This document shows positions 38,256 to 50,100 of a stretch of 64,000 nucleotides of DNA, piece by piece (position 1 is the first letter of the stretch; each line of letters opens with the position of its first letter). The notes under the pieces were generated by a model that was not told the origin of the DNA, searched no databases, and worked only from the letters and a program-made list of their open reading frames with translations. The position numbers and the translations under genes were made by a program. This stretch comes from Thunnus maccoyii (lineage: Eukaryota > Chordata > Actinopteri > Scombriformes > Scombridae), in contig NC_056535.1 in assembly GCF_910596095.1 (NCBI RefSeq), positions 4,435,001-4,499,000 on the forward strand, in the 5' to 3' direction.

Positions 38256-38463
38256 TTAGAGGTACTCCACCGATTTAGCATTTCACTCCTGTAATGTTAC
38301 TCAACGACATAACAGTCTTCAGCCCCAACTGATGCTGACTCAAGTGACATCACTTGAGTCAATTTATCATGCATCTCCGTCTGGAGACACAAAAGGCTTT
38401 ATACTACTTTTCTTCACTTTTATACAGACTTTGATCATCAAAATCAGTGGAGTTCTCCTTTAA
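38256..38463. mobile_element. TTAA-flanked MITE, family A copy 2, in cfap57 3' UTR
   Basis: It starts TTAGAGGTACTCCACCGATT and ends ATCAGTGGAGTTCTCCTTTAA, inverted relative to the copy at 1052-1354, with shared ACTCAAGTGACATCACTTGA and TCTGGAGACACAAAAGGC. It begins 64 bp after the cfap57 stop codon. Confidence 0.6.
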
Positions 38464-38651
38464 GGCATCACCATGAACAGCAAGATTTGATATTTAGAAA
38501 AATATTATTTTGACTTAAACTTAATAAGCACTCTCTGGAATGAGTTTAAAGGTTGTTTTTTTAAAACATATAGTATTTAGCAAGAAGACCAGCTGATTTA
38601 AACATTGTTTTAAACCCGTTTAACCCCTCACAATGTTTGATTATTGATAAT

Positions 38652-38714
38652 AATAAACTCCAGCAGTAGTTCAGAGGATTCTGTTTGGTTTTCTAAATTT
38701 GGTCTTCAAATAAA
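38652..38714 (+). other. Candidate cfap57 polyadenylation signals
   Basis: Two AATAAA hexamers, at 38652-38657 and 38709-38714, lie about 0.5 kb after the cfap57 stop. If either is used, the 3' UTR includes the TTAA-type MITE at 38256-38463. Confidence 0.4.
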
Positions 38715-40070
38715 GAGAGTAATTCAGTTTTTAAAGTCAACATGAACATGTAAAATTATTACTTATTAATACACATCAGGCACATGATTATCACTGTTTT
38801 GGGATTAACCTTTTAAGTAGAATTTAAGCATATGTTATATATTTGCTGACCATTTTTGAATGTATGCTAGAGCTTTAGATGTTTGGCTGTATTTCTGCTG
38901 TATTTCTATTAGGCAATCATTGGTTCCCATTCATATCTGTTCTGTGTGACAGTCAATGAAACCCTTGAAACTTGCTTATGCTGCATAAACCATCACATTC
39001 CCAAAAAATCTGCATTCCTTCGTGTATGTTACATTAGAACTGTGTGATAAGTACAGACTGAAGAAGAGTCTGAACTGCATTGCAAACAATTAACCATGAA
39101 AATTAATGCATTAGAAAACTTGCAAAACTACAAATTTCTAATTGATTTTCATATTGAACAAATGAATGTAAGTTATGGTTCACAAAGTGGGCAGCTGTGA
39201 TGTTAAGTTGCAGTGATTTGTAGTAAATGGGCTAAAACGTGTAAAATGCTGATATGGTCCTTTAAAGGCAATTTAGTCTTGTGTTGTGGAAAGAATAAAA
39301 AAGGACTTTACACACAAACAGTTCAAAAATCAACCCTCCTTCTTATCAGCTCTTACTTCTCTATATCAGCTGTTATACAGACATATAAAATCATGACTGT
39401 CTTTGCAATTTAGTGAAGTTGTTTTATTGTGCTGTAAAGGTTTGCAGGGTTGCTGCACACTTTGAAATCAAATGTAATGCTTAAAACCTCGACAGATATT
39501 TCAACAGCAAAATGAATTCACATGAGCTTTGCTAGAAATCAACTTGACAAATATTAATAGGGATATGTTTCTGGATTATTTTGTATCTCCATATAACAGT
39601 CTTTAGCTGAGCATCATCTGTACTGTTTACCTTGGTGAGAGCAGACGGTCTGTGGAGAACCAATTCAAACATTACCAGAAAAAGAAAAGAAAGAGCTGGA
39701 CTGAGTCATGACTGAAGACCAAACTATATTTAAATTAGTGAATCCTGTGGGGAGATATTTCTAGTACAACTATGCATCACCTCAAAATTTAAGACCTACC
39801 ATAATCTAAAATAAGACATTTTATGACCTTAAATTCTGAAAATCTAATTTAAGACTGTCTAAGGATCCATGGGAACCTTGTTTTAAAAAGAAGCTGAGTC
39901 ATGGAACAAATGGGCAAAGCATGACAAAGGTAACAGTGTTAGAATGATGGCTACTGCTGCGCTGTCTCTGAATATAAAACTGCTAATTTGCACATCATGA
40001 GGCCATAAAGAGCTGCTTACTTACTGAATCATCAAATCCTTTCAGTTATATATACACAGGACTGAACAGA

Positions 40071-40076
40071 TTTATT
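40071..40076 (-). other. Candidate nuf2 polyadenylation signal
   Basis: TTTATT on the plus strand reads AATAAA on the minus strand, 144 bp after the nuf2 stop codon. It is the first canonical hexamer downstream of the stop, so the 3' UTR is probably short. Confidence 0.5.
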
Positions 40077-40219
40077 GTGTCAAAGATTACAACATATACT
40101 TTTAATATACAACTCAAACATTTAAATAGTAAAGATCAAAAGGCAACAAAAGGTTAGAACACATACAAAACAACAACAAAGTACTGACAACACACAGTAA
40201 TATAAAAGGTGAAAATGAT

Positions 40220-43200
40220 TTAGAAGTTTTCAGACATCTTGGTGACAACTTGTTTCAGGTCCACTGTCTGCATCTCGATTCTACTGTGCAACTCGTCCAT
40301 CGAAGTTGAAAGAGTGTCATACAGAACCTGGACACAGTCAAGCAAATGATGTTAGTCTCAAACTATGAATGAAACAAATAGAGAGGAAAAAGAAGACATG
40401 CTGGAGATCAGTTCTCTCTCTCGTGGTCGTACCTGAGCTTTCTCTGTCTCTCTGCTGCAGACGTCCTTCAGACTCTGGATCTTAGCTTTCAGCTGCTGCG
40501 TCTCCCCGGAGATCTGTTGGATTTTGTCAACCATCTCCTCACGCTTATGATGGATCTGGTTACACTGCCTGAAGGATAGTTATATATTTAACACAATGGG
40601 CCTCATAAGAACATTTTCCTATTCTTCTCCTGTGGGGTTTTACTCATACAAGTGTTCTGAGTCGGATTCAACAGACTCTCTTAACTACACAGGCTTGTTG
40701 TAAATCAGCCTGATGAATGAATATTTATGATATTTTATCATTAACACCCCTACAATTGCCATAAAGGCAAACTGTTCTGCTCAGTTTGTGGGCAAGTTTC
40801 ATTCACAAACATGTTAAGAGGGCACCAGAGCTTCACTTCCTGCTGTCAAAACATAAGTTTATCCATGTTGGTAGGCGTATTAGAGGACCCCAAAACAATT
40901 AGAAAATGTTCATACTAATTCCATGATGAGTGTGTGAGGTGAGGTGTTTAAATACCCCAACATGTCTTGAACGTGTTGCTCCTTCATCTCCCTCTTCTTC
41001 TGTCTGCGGAGTTTCTGTTTGGACTCTTTATCCTGCTTCATGCCCAGAACTCTCTTCAACTGGCCTTCCTCAAAGCACAGGTTCTTCAGCTCCTTCTGAC
41101 TCTTCTCATACTGGGCTGTCAGTTCCTGGACCTACATGAAACACACACACACACACAAATACATACATGCTGTGTTTCTACTAAACATGTTTGGAGGAAG
41201 TTCATTCTAAGAGGGTAAACCCTACGCAGAACCGTCATGCCTTCTCTGACTGACATTCAATATGAACTACTAGAAATAAAACCACTCATCAATACATTCA
41301 GCTCAGATCGACAGTCAGTCACAATTCACTGTTGAGTCTACGTGCTCCAACACTATGTAGACTAGTGGAGGTTCCTGTGTTGTGTATTTAAATATAATAA
41401 AAATGCAGCTTTTTCTTTAAAAGTAGTCATAATGAATCCTTTTTTTTGATCAAATCTGACATTTTAATGAGACTTTATTGGAGGATCATAATGGGATGTT
41501 AAATTCAGTTTTGTTCGTCTTGTTCTCTTGATTGCTGATCTTTCTGTCTTACTAGTGCTCTAACTTGTTGTACACTTGCTCTCTTGATGAAAAGTCAGCT
41601 TCAACTTTTATTTTAATGTCAGTAAACATTAGAAATGTACTCATCTTATTATTGACTAGTGAATGATGTTCAGCCCTGCATACTCCAATATTTCCTGGGT
41701 CATTGGAAAGTACTACTACTCTGGTGGAAACACAGGTAAGATTTCTAGGACGGATGAAACGATTAGTGGATTTAACAGAAAGTCGGCTACAGTTCCCTAG
41801 TTCCAACCTCTCAATTGTTAGGAATAGCTGACAGTTGAGAGGCAATTTACAATACGATTGTAAATTGAATGTCTTCAGTTAGACAAAAGACATTTGAAGA
41901 TGTAACCTTGGCCTCTGGGAAATTGTTATTGTACCATTTTTCACAATTTTCTGGCATTTTGCAGTATAAAAAGTTAACCAATTCCTTAATAAATAACTGG
42001 CAGATTAATCAATGGAAATAATTGTCAGTTGCTGTTCCTTGATGGTTCTTGGGCTCCTTGAAAAGTTCCAGCAGTGGAAATGGGATATTTGTTGCTATGG
42101 GTTGTAAATACTTACACAATGATTGTGGATCTAGTTCACTTACTCTGTGCTTTATTTAAGTCTATGTTAAATAATGTGAGTCTGAGCAAACCTTTAGAAA
42201 TATTTTTTAAAAAGGAGACTTCATTGGTTATTTTGATGGTTAAAAAGGATTTACATTTGTTTTTACTGCTCAGCGGCACAAAACGCATCGGCTGAGGTTT
42301 TGTTTTTTAAGAGATCCATACCTCCTCCTGTTGCTGCTTGGTGTTGATCATGCTGCTCTCCAGCTCCTGCAGCAGGGTGAACGTCTGCTGGATCTCCGCC
42401 TCAGTGTGGGTCACATTTTGCACCATGCTCTGCAGCTCCACCACTCGCTCATCTGTTTCTTCCTGAAATGAATCAAAAACGTATCACACATGTGAGGGGA
42501 AATAACTGGTCCCATACATCGCTCCGACTCAATCAGCGGACGGCAGCTTTGGAGCCGAAGGTCTCCCCCTTTTTCTTTTTCTACTCACGATGGAGTTCTT
42601 GATGTTCTTGACGTTCTCCCTCATCTTCTCCATCTGGCTCTTCAGCTCCTCTGGAGACTCCACGATCTGAGACTTGAGTTTGGTGATGTCTTCTTTCAGG
42701 TTGCTGACGTCCACCTTAACCTGGGCCTGAAACACACACACACACACACACGTTTTTAATTCATCCTTTTTTCAGCAGTTTAGGACGTCAGACTAAAGTA
42801 CTGCATAATCATTTACAGACACGTACCAGTTTCTGAGTCTTCTCTGCGATTTTTGTTTTCAGCTCTGCGATGCTGTCGTTTTTTGCGTTCTGAAAGAAGA
42901 TTAGGTTACTTTCAACTTGACTGAAAGCACACACAAGAACAGGTTTTATTATTTGGACTGTATTTCATCACCACCTACCACTTCCTGGTATTCATGCACG
43001 GTGGTGGCCTGCAGTTCAGAGAGAGCGGCTGCCAGCTCGTCAGACTCAGCCTGCTGCTCGGGTGGGATGGTCCTGAACAAGGACAAGAAAAACATGTGTA
43101 CATCTGACTGTGCAAAGTCAAGTACCACTTTCATCTGTCTTTACAACATTTGTTATCCTACTATGGATTATTTTCATTCCTGATTGATCTGACAATTTGT

Positions 43201-45923
43201 TTTGATTAATCAAGTAATTTTTTGGTCTATAAAAAGCTGGAAAACAATCAAAAATATCCACTGAAAGCTCCCAGAGTCTGTGATAGTGTCTTCAAATTTG
43301 CTTGTTTTGTCCAACAAGCCAAATCCCCAAAATATTCTGTTCAAAATGACACAAAACATCAAAAATGCAGCTAATCCTCACATCTGAAGTGTTGAAGGTT
43401 GCAATATGTGACAGTCAGCCCCACTAGATGTCGCACTAGCACCAGCATCCCAGACCAAAACAAATGTGCCCGTTGTTTACTTAATAAAGTTGGGGGGAAA
43501 AAAAAGAAAGTGGTCTGTGAAGACAGCTCACCAAACTCCGATCACACTGTCAAACTAGTCAGTGCTGATCAAATATGGATCTAGACTCTCTTGCTGCGTT
43601 GCCTGTTTCTCACCTCAAAGCTTTTCAGAAACATATTTTAGTGTACCGTTTAGCTGTAATGTGAGGAAGTTTGTGACGCAGCCACCATGTTGGAAACGGA
43701 CACAGAGGGACTCACATGCACTAACATGCACGTTCACATGCACTAACATGCACACTCACATTCACTAACATGCGCATGCACGCACACACAGGGAGTGTGA
43801 CTTCATTGTCTTCCAGGTCGCCATCACTTCACTATATCCTGACGTAGCAAATAGTTGTTTGATGACATGGAGTGGGGCTGAATGTCATTTACTGAAACTT
43901 TAACAAATAACTTACATGAGTAATCGATTATTGTGGATCAGCTAATCAATTCAACTAAATGTTTCACCACAACTGAAATTAGCTGACAAAATAATTATTC
44001 CTGTGAATAAAGAAAACTGTTTCAACGCTTTATGTCCAGATGAAAAATATTAAAAAATAAAATAGAATTAAAAAATAAATAAATAAAATCACTTTACACA
44101 TCCTCTCTATCCTCCTGTGACCATGAGACACTTTTTCAGATAGCTGATATAACCATAGAGCATTTTAAAGCTATTTACTAAACAAACAAATAAAAAATAA
44201 TCACATGTTTAATTCAAGACTTACGTCAGCATCTCAATCTTCTTTTCTGCCTCCAGGTTGCCTTTGGTGTAAGTCTGCAGCCTGTCCATGTCTGCCCTCT
44301 AACAACACAAAGAGTCACATTTACAACATCATGCAACTCCAGAAACCTGTAAAGTGGTTTCTACCTTGTCAGAAAAACAAGCGTGTGGTTATAAAAATCC
44401 TTATCAAGACAGAAGATGTCCAGCAGTGTCCGTTATACTTGGAGATATATGCACAATATTAGAGGATATTATTAAAAATCTATTTGCGCTCTGTCCTGCA
44501 GTTCTTTGAAGCTATTTGATGTCATCTTGGATTTCTACAACTCATAATGATAATTTCATCAGTTAGTTAACATGGTTTAGGTGAAAAGTAATCAGTATAT
44601 TCACACTACTAGACTTTGCTGAATCCTGCCGCATCCTGACATCATTCATTTCAGCAGCTGCTCCACAACTACATCTTACCCACCACTATACCCACATGTA
44701 CAAACAGAACATACTAATTTAGCCTGTTTCTCTGAGATCACATCCATCCTCTGCTTCCTGAAGTGAAGAAAGTTCATGATGGCGCTTAGAACAGTCAGAG
44801 TTCTCTGTTTCTCTGAAAAGGAAGAGCAAGAGCATAATTACATTATTATCACTTTATTAGCCAGTGGAATATGTGGAGGTTTTATGACATATTTGGAAAG
44901 ATTAAATTTCAAAACAAAACACTACTTACTTGGTGCCAGAAGGTCATTCAGTGAAAAGTCATACACCAAGCACATTGGCAGAAACTGCCGCCTAAGAAGA
45001 TGATGCACAATATTGTTAAATAAATTAAAAATATATATCTTTCATAATATCCAAGAGAGATAGAATGAAAACCTACATGCGCACGTAGACGCTCATGATA
45101 GCAGCCGCCCCCTCATGATACTCTGGATACTGAATGTTCTCCAGCAGTGGAACCTGTTGGACGATGAAAATGACAATCAAGCCCTCAACTAAATGTAAAG
45201 ACAACAAGTAGCTGTATGAGGTGATGATTAGTATTCTCGTTACATATTTCATCAAATGCAGTATTTACCATGGAGTGACACTCAGGTCTGAAGCGATACA
45301 GGAGATGCAACACTCTCATGTATAGCATCTGAACCGCCTCTGGCTGTAAGACAAGAATTGAGCGTTGTGTTAATGTTCTGTTAGTTTATCTGACCAGAGA
45401 GGACCGACGACCACCGTGTCCAGTACGTGCCGTCACCTCAGTCGCTCAGCAAGACGTCATCTACAGCTGTTTCCAACCCGATTCCCAGGGTGTAAAATTG
45501 GGAACTTTATTAAAAGGATTGGTTCAGATTTTTCCAAATCTCTTAATACATTACTCACATGTCTGCCCGTATGCGAATTTTATAAACAACGACATCAGCA
45601 AGAGACAAAGGCCTTAACGTTAACGAAAAATCCTTATCAAGACAGAGGATGTCCAGCAGTGTCCGTTATACAGTCATTGTTAACGTTAACGTTACAATGA
45701 CTGTTCTCTCTTTACTTTTTGTGAACGTACAAACAGCCAAAGAAAGACCAACAACGACATCAGCAAGAGACAAAGGCATTAACGTTAACGTTAACGTTAC
45801 CTTGGGAACGGGAGTCAGGTCGCCCTTTGTGAAGTGTTTCGATTCTTGGCCGACGAGAACTTCTGTTCTGTAAAAGTTCGTTATCGCGTCCGCAGTGTAC
45901 ACAGGGAATGTGTTTTCACCCAT
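40220..45923 (-). CDS. nuf2: Kinetochore protein Nuf2 (NDC80 complex subunit)
   Basis: 13 minus-strand exons join in phase to 454 aa (human about 464): 45923-45801, 45343-45269, 45153-45077, 44991-44930, 44812-44715, 44298-44225, 43072-42979, 42889-42827, 42726-42589, 42462-42322, 41131-40956, 40568-40433, 40327-40220 (stop TAA). The first five exons encode the calponin-homology-type head that helps the NDC80 complex grip microtubules (NFYRTEVLVGQESKHFTKGDLTP, then a NFLHFRKQRMD helix matching human NFIHFRE). The rest is coiled coil that pairs with Ndc80 and reaches Spc24/25, with diagnostic SQIVESPEELKSQMEKMRENV (human KIVDSPEKLKNYKEKMKD) and IPPEQQAESDEL. The protein ends TKMSENF. A CCAAT box and an E2F-like site lie about 75-115 bp upstream of the ATG, as expected for a mitotic gene. 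The donor of intron 1 abuts a TTAACG tandem repeat. The gene is convergent with cfap57 and head to head with ap5b1. Confidence 0.95.
41868..42035 (-). repeat. Teleost TTATCGATTAATC-type repeat, copy 2
   Basis: CATTTTTCACAATTTTCTGG and CAGATTAATCAATGGAAATA, followed by ATTGTCAGTTGCTG, are the reverse complement of the repeat at 8766-8890. It lies in nuf2 intron 10. Confidence 0.5.
43155..44000 (+). repeat. Teleost repeat split by a second insertion, nuf2 intron 6
   Basis: Positions 43155-43400 and 43905-44000 look like the front and back of one GATTATTTTCATTCCTGATT-type repeat. The middle piece (about 43401-43904) contains three copies of CACATGCACTAACATGCAC-like sequence at 43711-43780 and the phrase GCCACCATGTTGGAAACGGA. 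The order suggests a nested insertion. Confidence 0.45.
44393..44438 (+). repeat. 46-bp direct repeat, first copy (nuf2 intron 5)
   Basis: The block with TTATCAAGACAGAAGATGTC and CAGCAGTGTCCGTTATAC recurs at 45626-45671 in nuf2 intron 1 with one base changed. Flanking sequence is not shared. Confidence 0.75.
45585..45800. repeat. Duplicated block with (TTAACG)n at nuf2 intron 1 donor
   Basis: A 41-bp block with CGACATCAGCAAGAGACAAA and ending in TTAACGTTAACG occurs at 45585-45625 and again at 45750-45790 with one difference. TTAACG tandem units lie at 45680-45694 and 45779-45799. The second run begins at the GT of the intron 1 donor. Confidence 0.75.
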
Positions 45924-47120
45924 TGTCGCAACAAACTGAAAACAAACCAACTATTTCGACGGGACCATATATCCATGGACGGAGAAATTACAAAAATTGG
46001 CGCCTTCCTTGTCGATTTCTAGACAGAGCATCTGATTGGTCTTTTTGTTCTTCTTCTGTTGTGTATTAGATGGTACATGACTCAGCAGCGCCCTCCACCT
46101 CACCAACTATATAGTCTATGTGTAAAACATATATCCCCTTCATGCTGCTTGGATAAATGTGTATGTTAGGCCGGTCTTTCACTAAACAAGGTTTATTCAT
46201 GAATAGAGAACAAAAGAACAAAAGTGTTTAACAACATATAGCATTATGTTAAGAGCATAAAACAGCAGCTATTTTACAGTTATACTAACAAACAACTTTT
46301 TTTGCGTTTTTGTTCACATTAAGCAATGAGAGAAATACAGGCCTAGTTTTAAATTTGTCCTGGCCAAAGTGAAATTTAAAACGAGACAAAATATGACAAA
46401 ATTCATCAGGTAAAAGTAGTCCATAATGTTCTTGTCAAAAAGCTAAACACATTTTTCTTTTTTCCTTCTAACACTTGACAGTTCCACAATAACAAAGTGT
46501 TGGTCTTATTAGAGCCCTTAGAGTTAATTGAAACATATATATTCATATATTTGGTAAGGTAATAACCCCACCTTTTCCTTGCAAATAATGGAATAAAAAC
46601 AAACAAACTTGAAGGAACCAACACAAATTCCCATTGTAAGAGTGCACAGATTGCTCGGTTGTTCTTTTTATGAAGCATATTATTATCTGTTGGTGTGTCT
46701 CCAGCAAGTGAGAACCATTTAAATTATATAAATTATATAAATTACTTATGTAAAGTATTATTGTATCCTTCTAATGAAACGTGGTTATTCCAGGGTTGCC
46801 TTTTATCTCTTAAGTGTTTCACTCTACATGTTACGTTTTATGCCTGGAGTTGAGTCTCTGGGCTAAATCACGACATACTGTATATTGATCATATAGTCAA
46901 GCCATTCATATGGATAAATATGGATTTGTGTTCACACTCCGGAGCAGCAGAGGGCGACAATGAAGCAACTCGAGCTTTTCATGTCATGTGACACAACACG
47001 GAACTCGCTGGTGTGCAGCTGGATGTTGGATGTCCGCGAGAAGAACATTAATTTTAAATTTAACGTTTACTGCGTGCAATGACTTTGGAAAGAGTTATTG
47101 AGTTTGATATTTGAGCGATA
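45924..47120. other. Divergent nuf2/ap5b1 upstream region
   Basis: This 1.2-kb gap has the nuf2 CCAAT/E2F-like promoter at its left end and the ap5b1 upstream sequence (GC-richer after 46930) at its right. The middle is AT-rich and without genes. Confidence 0.55.
45997..46039 (-). promoter_or_regulatory. Likely nuf2 core promoter: CCAAT box and E2F-like site
   Basis: Reading on the minus strand, a CCAAT box (plus-strand ATTGG at 46035-46039) is followed about 30 bp later by an E2F-like GGCGCCAA (plus-strand TTGGCGCC at 45997-46004). They sit about 112 and 74 bp upstream of the nuf2 ATG. NF-Y plus E2F/DREAM control is typical of mitotic genes. I did not see a convincing CHR element next to them. 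Confidence 0.5.
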
Positions 47121-50100
47121 ATGGCGGTGAGCTGGGCCGAGAGGACTTCTGCTTTCTCCCGCAGTCCGTCCCGCTTCCTCTCCGGGACTACAGCGGAGGC
47201 TTTCCTTGCCGAGCTGCTCCGTGAGCTCCGGGATGACAGAGCCAGCTACAGTGTCAAGGTAAACAACATAGATATATAACGTTAGTAAGTTAACACCCGG
47301 TCACCTCAGCTATGCTTCAGAAATCTGTTTCACTGCTTGTCGAAGAACAAACACATTTCCGGTATGAGTTATCCAGAAACTAGTGTTTAAAATAGTGAAC
47401 TGAAATGTAACGTTACTCTGGTCTAAACGTCTTACTTCATGGTGGTAGATATAACAAGTTTTAGTGATTAACACCATGCTTCGTGTTGTTACATCAACTG
47501 TAAAATCTCGTCATAGCCGTAACACTAAATTGCCAAAATTTTAAACGGACTTTGGTATGTTGCACTCTGAACACAATCACGAACAATTTACTGGGTCGAA
47601 ATGTGTCTAAATCCAGGAAGATGTACTGATAAGAGCTGAAACAATTAGTTGATTCATCGATTAGTCAATAGAAATAGCAGTTTTGATAAACAGAAGCATT
47701 TTTTACAGCAAAAATTCCCACTGAACCCAGCTCCTAAAAAAACTCTTCTTTGTCTTTTGGACTGTTTGTTGCACAAAACATTTCATGCAATCTTAAGATG
47801 AGATCATGTTTCTAGTGTTGTGATCAGTGATGACTCCATATTTCGTCCACCTCAGGTCCTCTTGCTGTCCCCGCTCTGCGAGCACCCGACCCTGCTGTGT
47901 CCCTCAGACTCTGTGGGAGAGGAGACGGCGCTGGAGCTCATGTCAGTGTTCACCCAGTGTCCCCAGTGTCCCAAATCCGTCCAGTTTCATTGTCACCTCC
48001 TCCTAGCTCTTACTTCTGTCCTCGTCTGCACTTCCTGTGTGAATGGCCGCTCCCGTGCATCTCAAGACTTCCTGGACCTACTCCTCCAGATAGCCCAGGA
48101 CACCGGTGACCTCCACGGTGACGGGGCTCTGCGCTCTCTGCGAGCTACGGCGTGTGACTGCCTGCGGGAGCTGGAGGCCTGCTGCCCCGGCCTTCTCTCA
48201 CAGCGCCTCGAGCTCTTGGGTGGGCTTCGGCACAAAGAAACCTCCAAGCTCCACCAGGCCTATGCAGGACTTCACACTCTGGTGATAAGAAACGCTGTGT
48301 ATCAGCTTGCCCAGGAAACAGGAGCAGGTGCTGATCATCTTAAAGCTCTTCTAGGAGGAAATACATCTGTTGCATGGGAAGCAGAGCAGGACTCAGACCT
48401 GATGAATAACAAGGACTCATCCATACTGTCTTCCCTCATCCTGGGCCCAATGAGTACAGCCCCCACTCTCCAGACTGGGCCTGACTGCAAGGAGTTACGC
48501 TCAGTCCTGTCCTCCCTCCTGGAGGAGTCCTACCTCCTCACTCCTCTATGTCAAGCTGCACTGCTACATAGATTGATAGAGGTGGTCGCCATGGTGCCTG
48601 GTGTCCCGCCTGCCATCTTCAGAGCTCAACTGCTGCGACTGCTGGGCACAAGCGAGGTTTGTTTCAAATGGAATGAAGTAGAAAGCAGTGCAAGGTTTAT
48701 GTGTTAAATCTTTCAGTGTCCATGTTATTCTGGATAATCCACAGATCACACTATCAGCTGTTTTCATCGGGATTATTTCTTTGGTAGAAAGTAGTCCCTT
48801 TGAAAAACTATCCACAGAGGTTTGTGAATTATCCAGAGTAGCCATAACTTTATCTCTTGAAAGTCATGTTGTTCATGAATTTTTAAAATGTAACTTTTCT
48901 ATGCTGTGAGCACCACATGTTTAATACCAGAGATATCTCTGAAACCTCAGCACATACAACTGAAAAATATCTGCATGTTTTCACCAGAAATAAGACAGAT
49001 TATTTTTTTTTGTAATAGGGTGAACCCTTTCACTTTCAGTTTGATTTCAATAGATATCGGCTGCTAAAAAAGTGTAGTTTTACATAAATGGAATATAGTT
49101 GGTCAGAGCTAGCTTTACTTTTAGCTCATCCTTCTTCTCATCAAAGTGTTTTTCAATGCGTTTAGTGACAGTAGCTCTAGATGGCACAACATACTCGGGC
49201 TCGAGGTACGAATATAAATAATATTACAAACATAAAGCGACCCTGATTATAAGACGATCCTCTCTTTTCCAACAGCTACTTTTGGAAAAATAACGTTACT
49301 TTTTGAATGTAACTTACATCATAGTATAGTTACATACTCACACACTCTCCTACCAGGCTCTTGGAAGCAGTCAAAAATTATTTTCTCTAGCAGTTAGCAT
49401 TTACATGACTGCCTGTTTGTATTTTGGAACTCCTCATCATCTGTGACGGTGATATTTGGCAGCTTGACATATTCTGTTTCTACAGTAGAGATGTCGAAAG
49501 AAGCTTTGGACTCGTTTTCACTCGTCATGAATTTATTTCCTCCGTGGCAGAAAAACACATTACACAAGCCTTCAGAAACTCCTGCAGGTTAAACTGGACT
49601 AACCAAACACTTTCAGTGCAGACCGACTCTAACACACTCACTATAAACAGACTTTAAGACACTCGCTAGCCTAACAACATTACGGCTACAAACAACCCAT
49701 AATGCAACACTGTGTGTAGGAGTTGGTTTTACACTACTTTATCCATCCAAAAAGAAGATCTTACGTTGTGAACACGTAATTGTCTAGCCGTTAGCAGAGT
49801 GTGTATGAAAATTAGACTGATATGCATAACCAATCAAAACTATTCTTGGCGGTTAACCGATGAACAGTTAACCGTTGACATCCCTAGAAACAACTTATGG
49901 TGGAGGAAAGACTGCTGGCAAAACTGCTGGTGATCATGGCCAACACCTCCCACCCCCTCTATGACATGACAGCCAGGCTAAGAAGCAGCCTGAGTATCAG
50001 CACCAGGCTGACTCAACCCCCGTGCCCCAGGGAGCAGCACTGGGGATCATTCCTGCCAAGTGCTGTCAGACTTTACAATTCATCTGACTTTGCCAGGCCC

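Larger units (their letters stand above)
38193..40219. other. Convergent cfap57/nuf2 3' region
   Basis: This region holds the cfap57 3' UTR with a TTAA-type MITE at 38256-38463, candidate polyadenylation signals for both genes, and AT-rich intergenic sequence. No other gene was seen. Confidence 0.55.

Noticed and set aside
43711-43780. Possible CRISPR-like array of ATGCACTAACATGC units
   Set aside because: Units are directly tandem without unique spacers, in a vertebrate intron; it is a minisatellite within a repeat.
45679-45800. TTAACG units considered as interstitial telomere repeats
   Set aside because: Vertebrate telomere units are TTAGGG; these units differ and are part of a local duplication.
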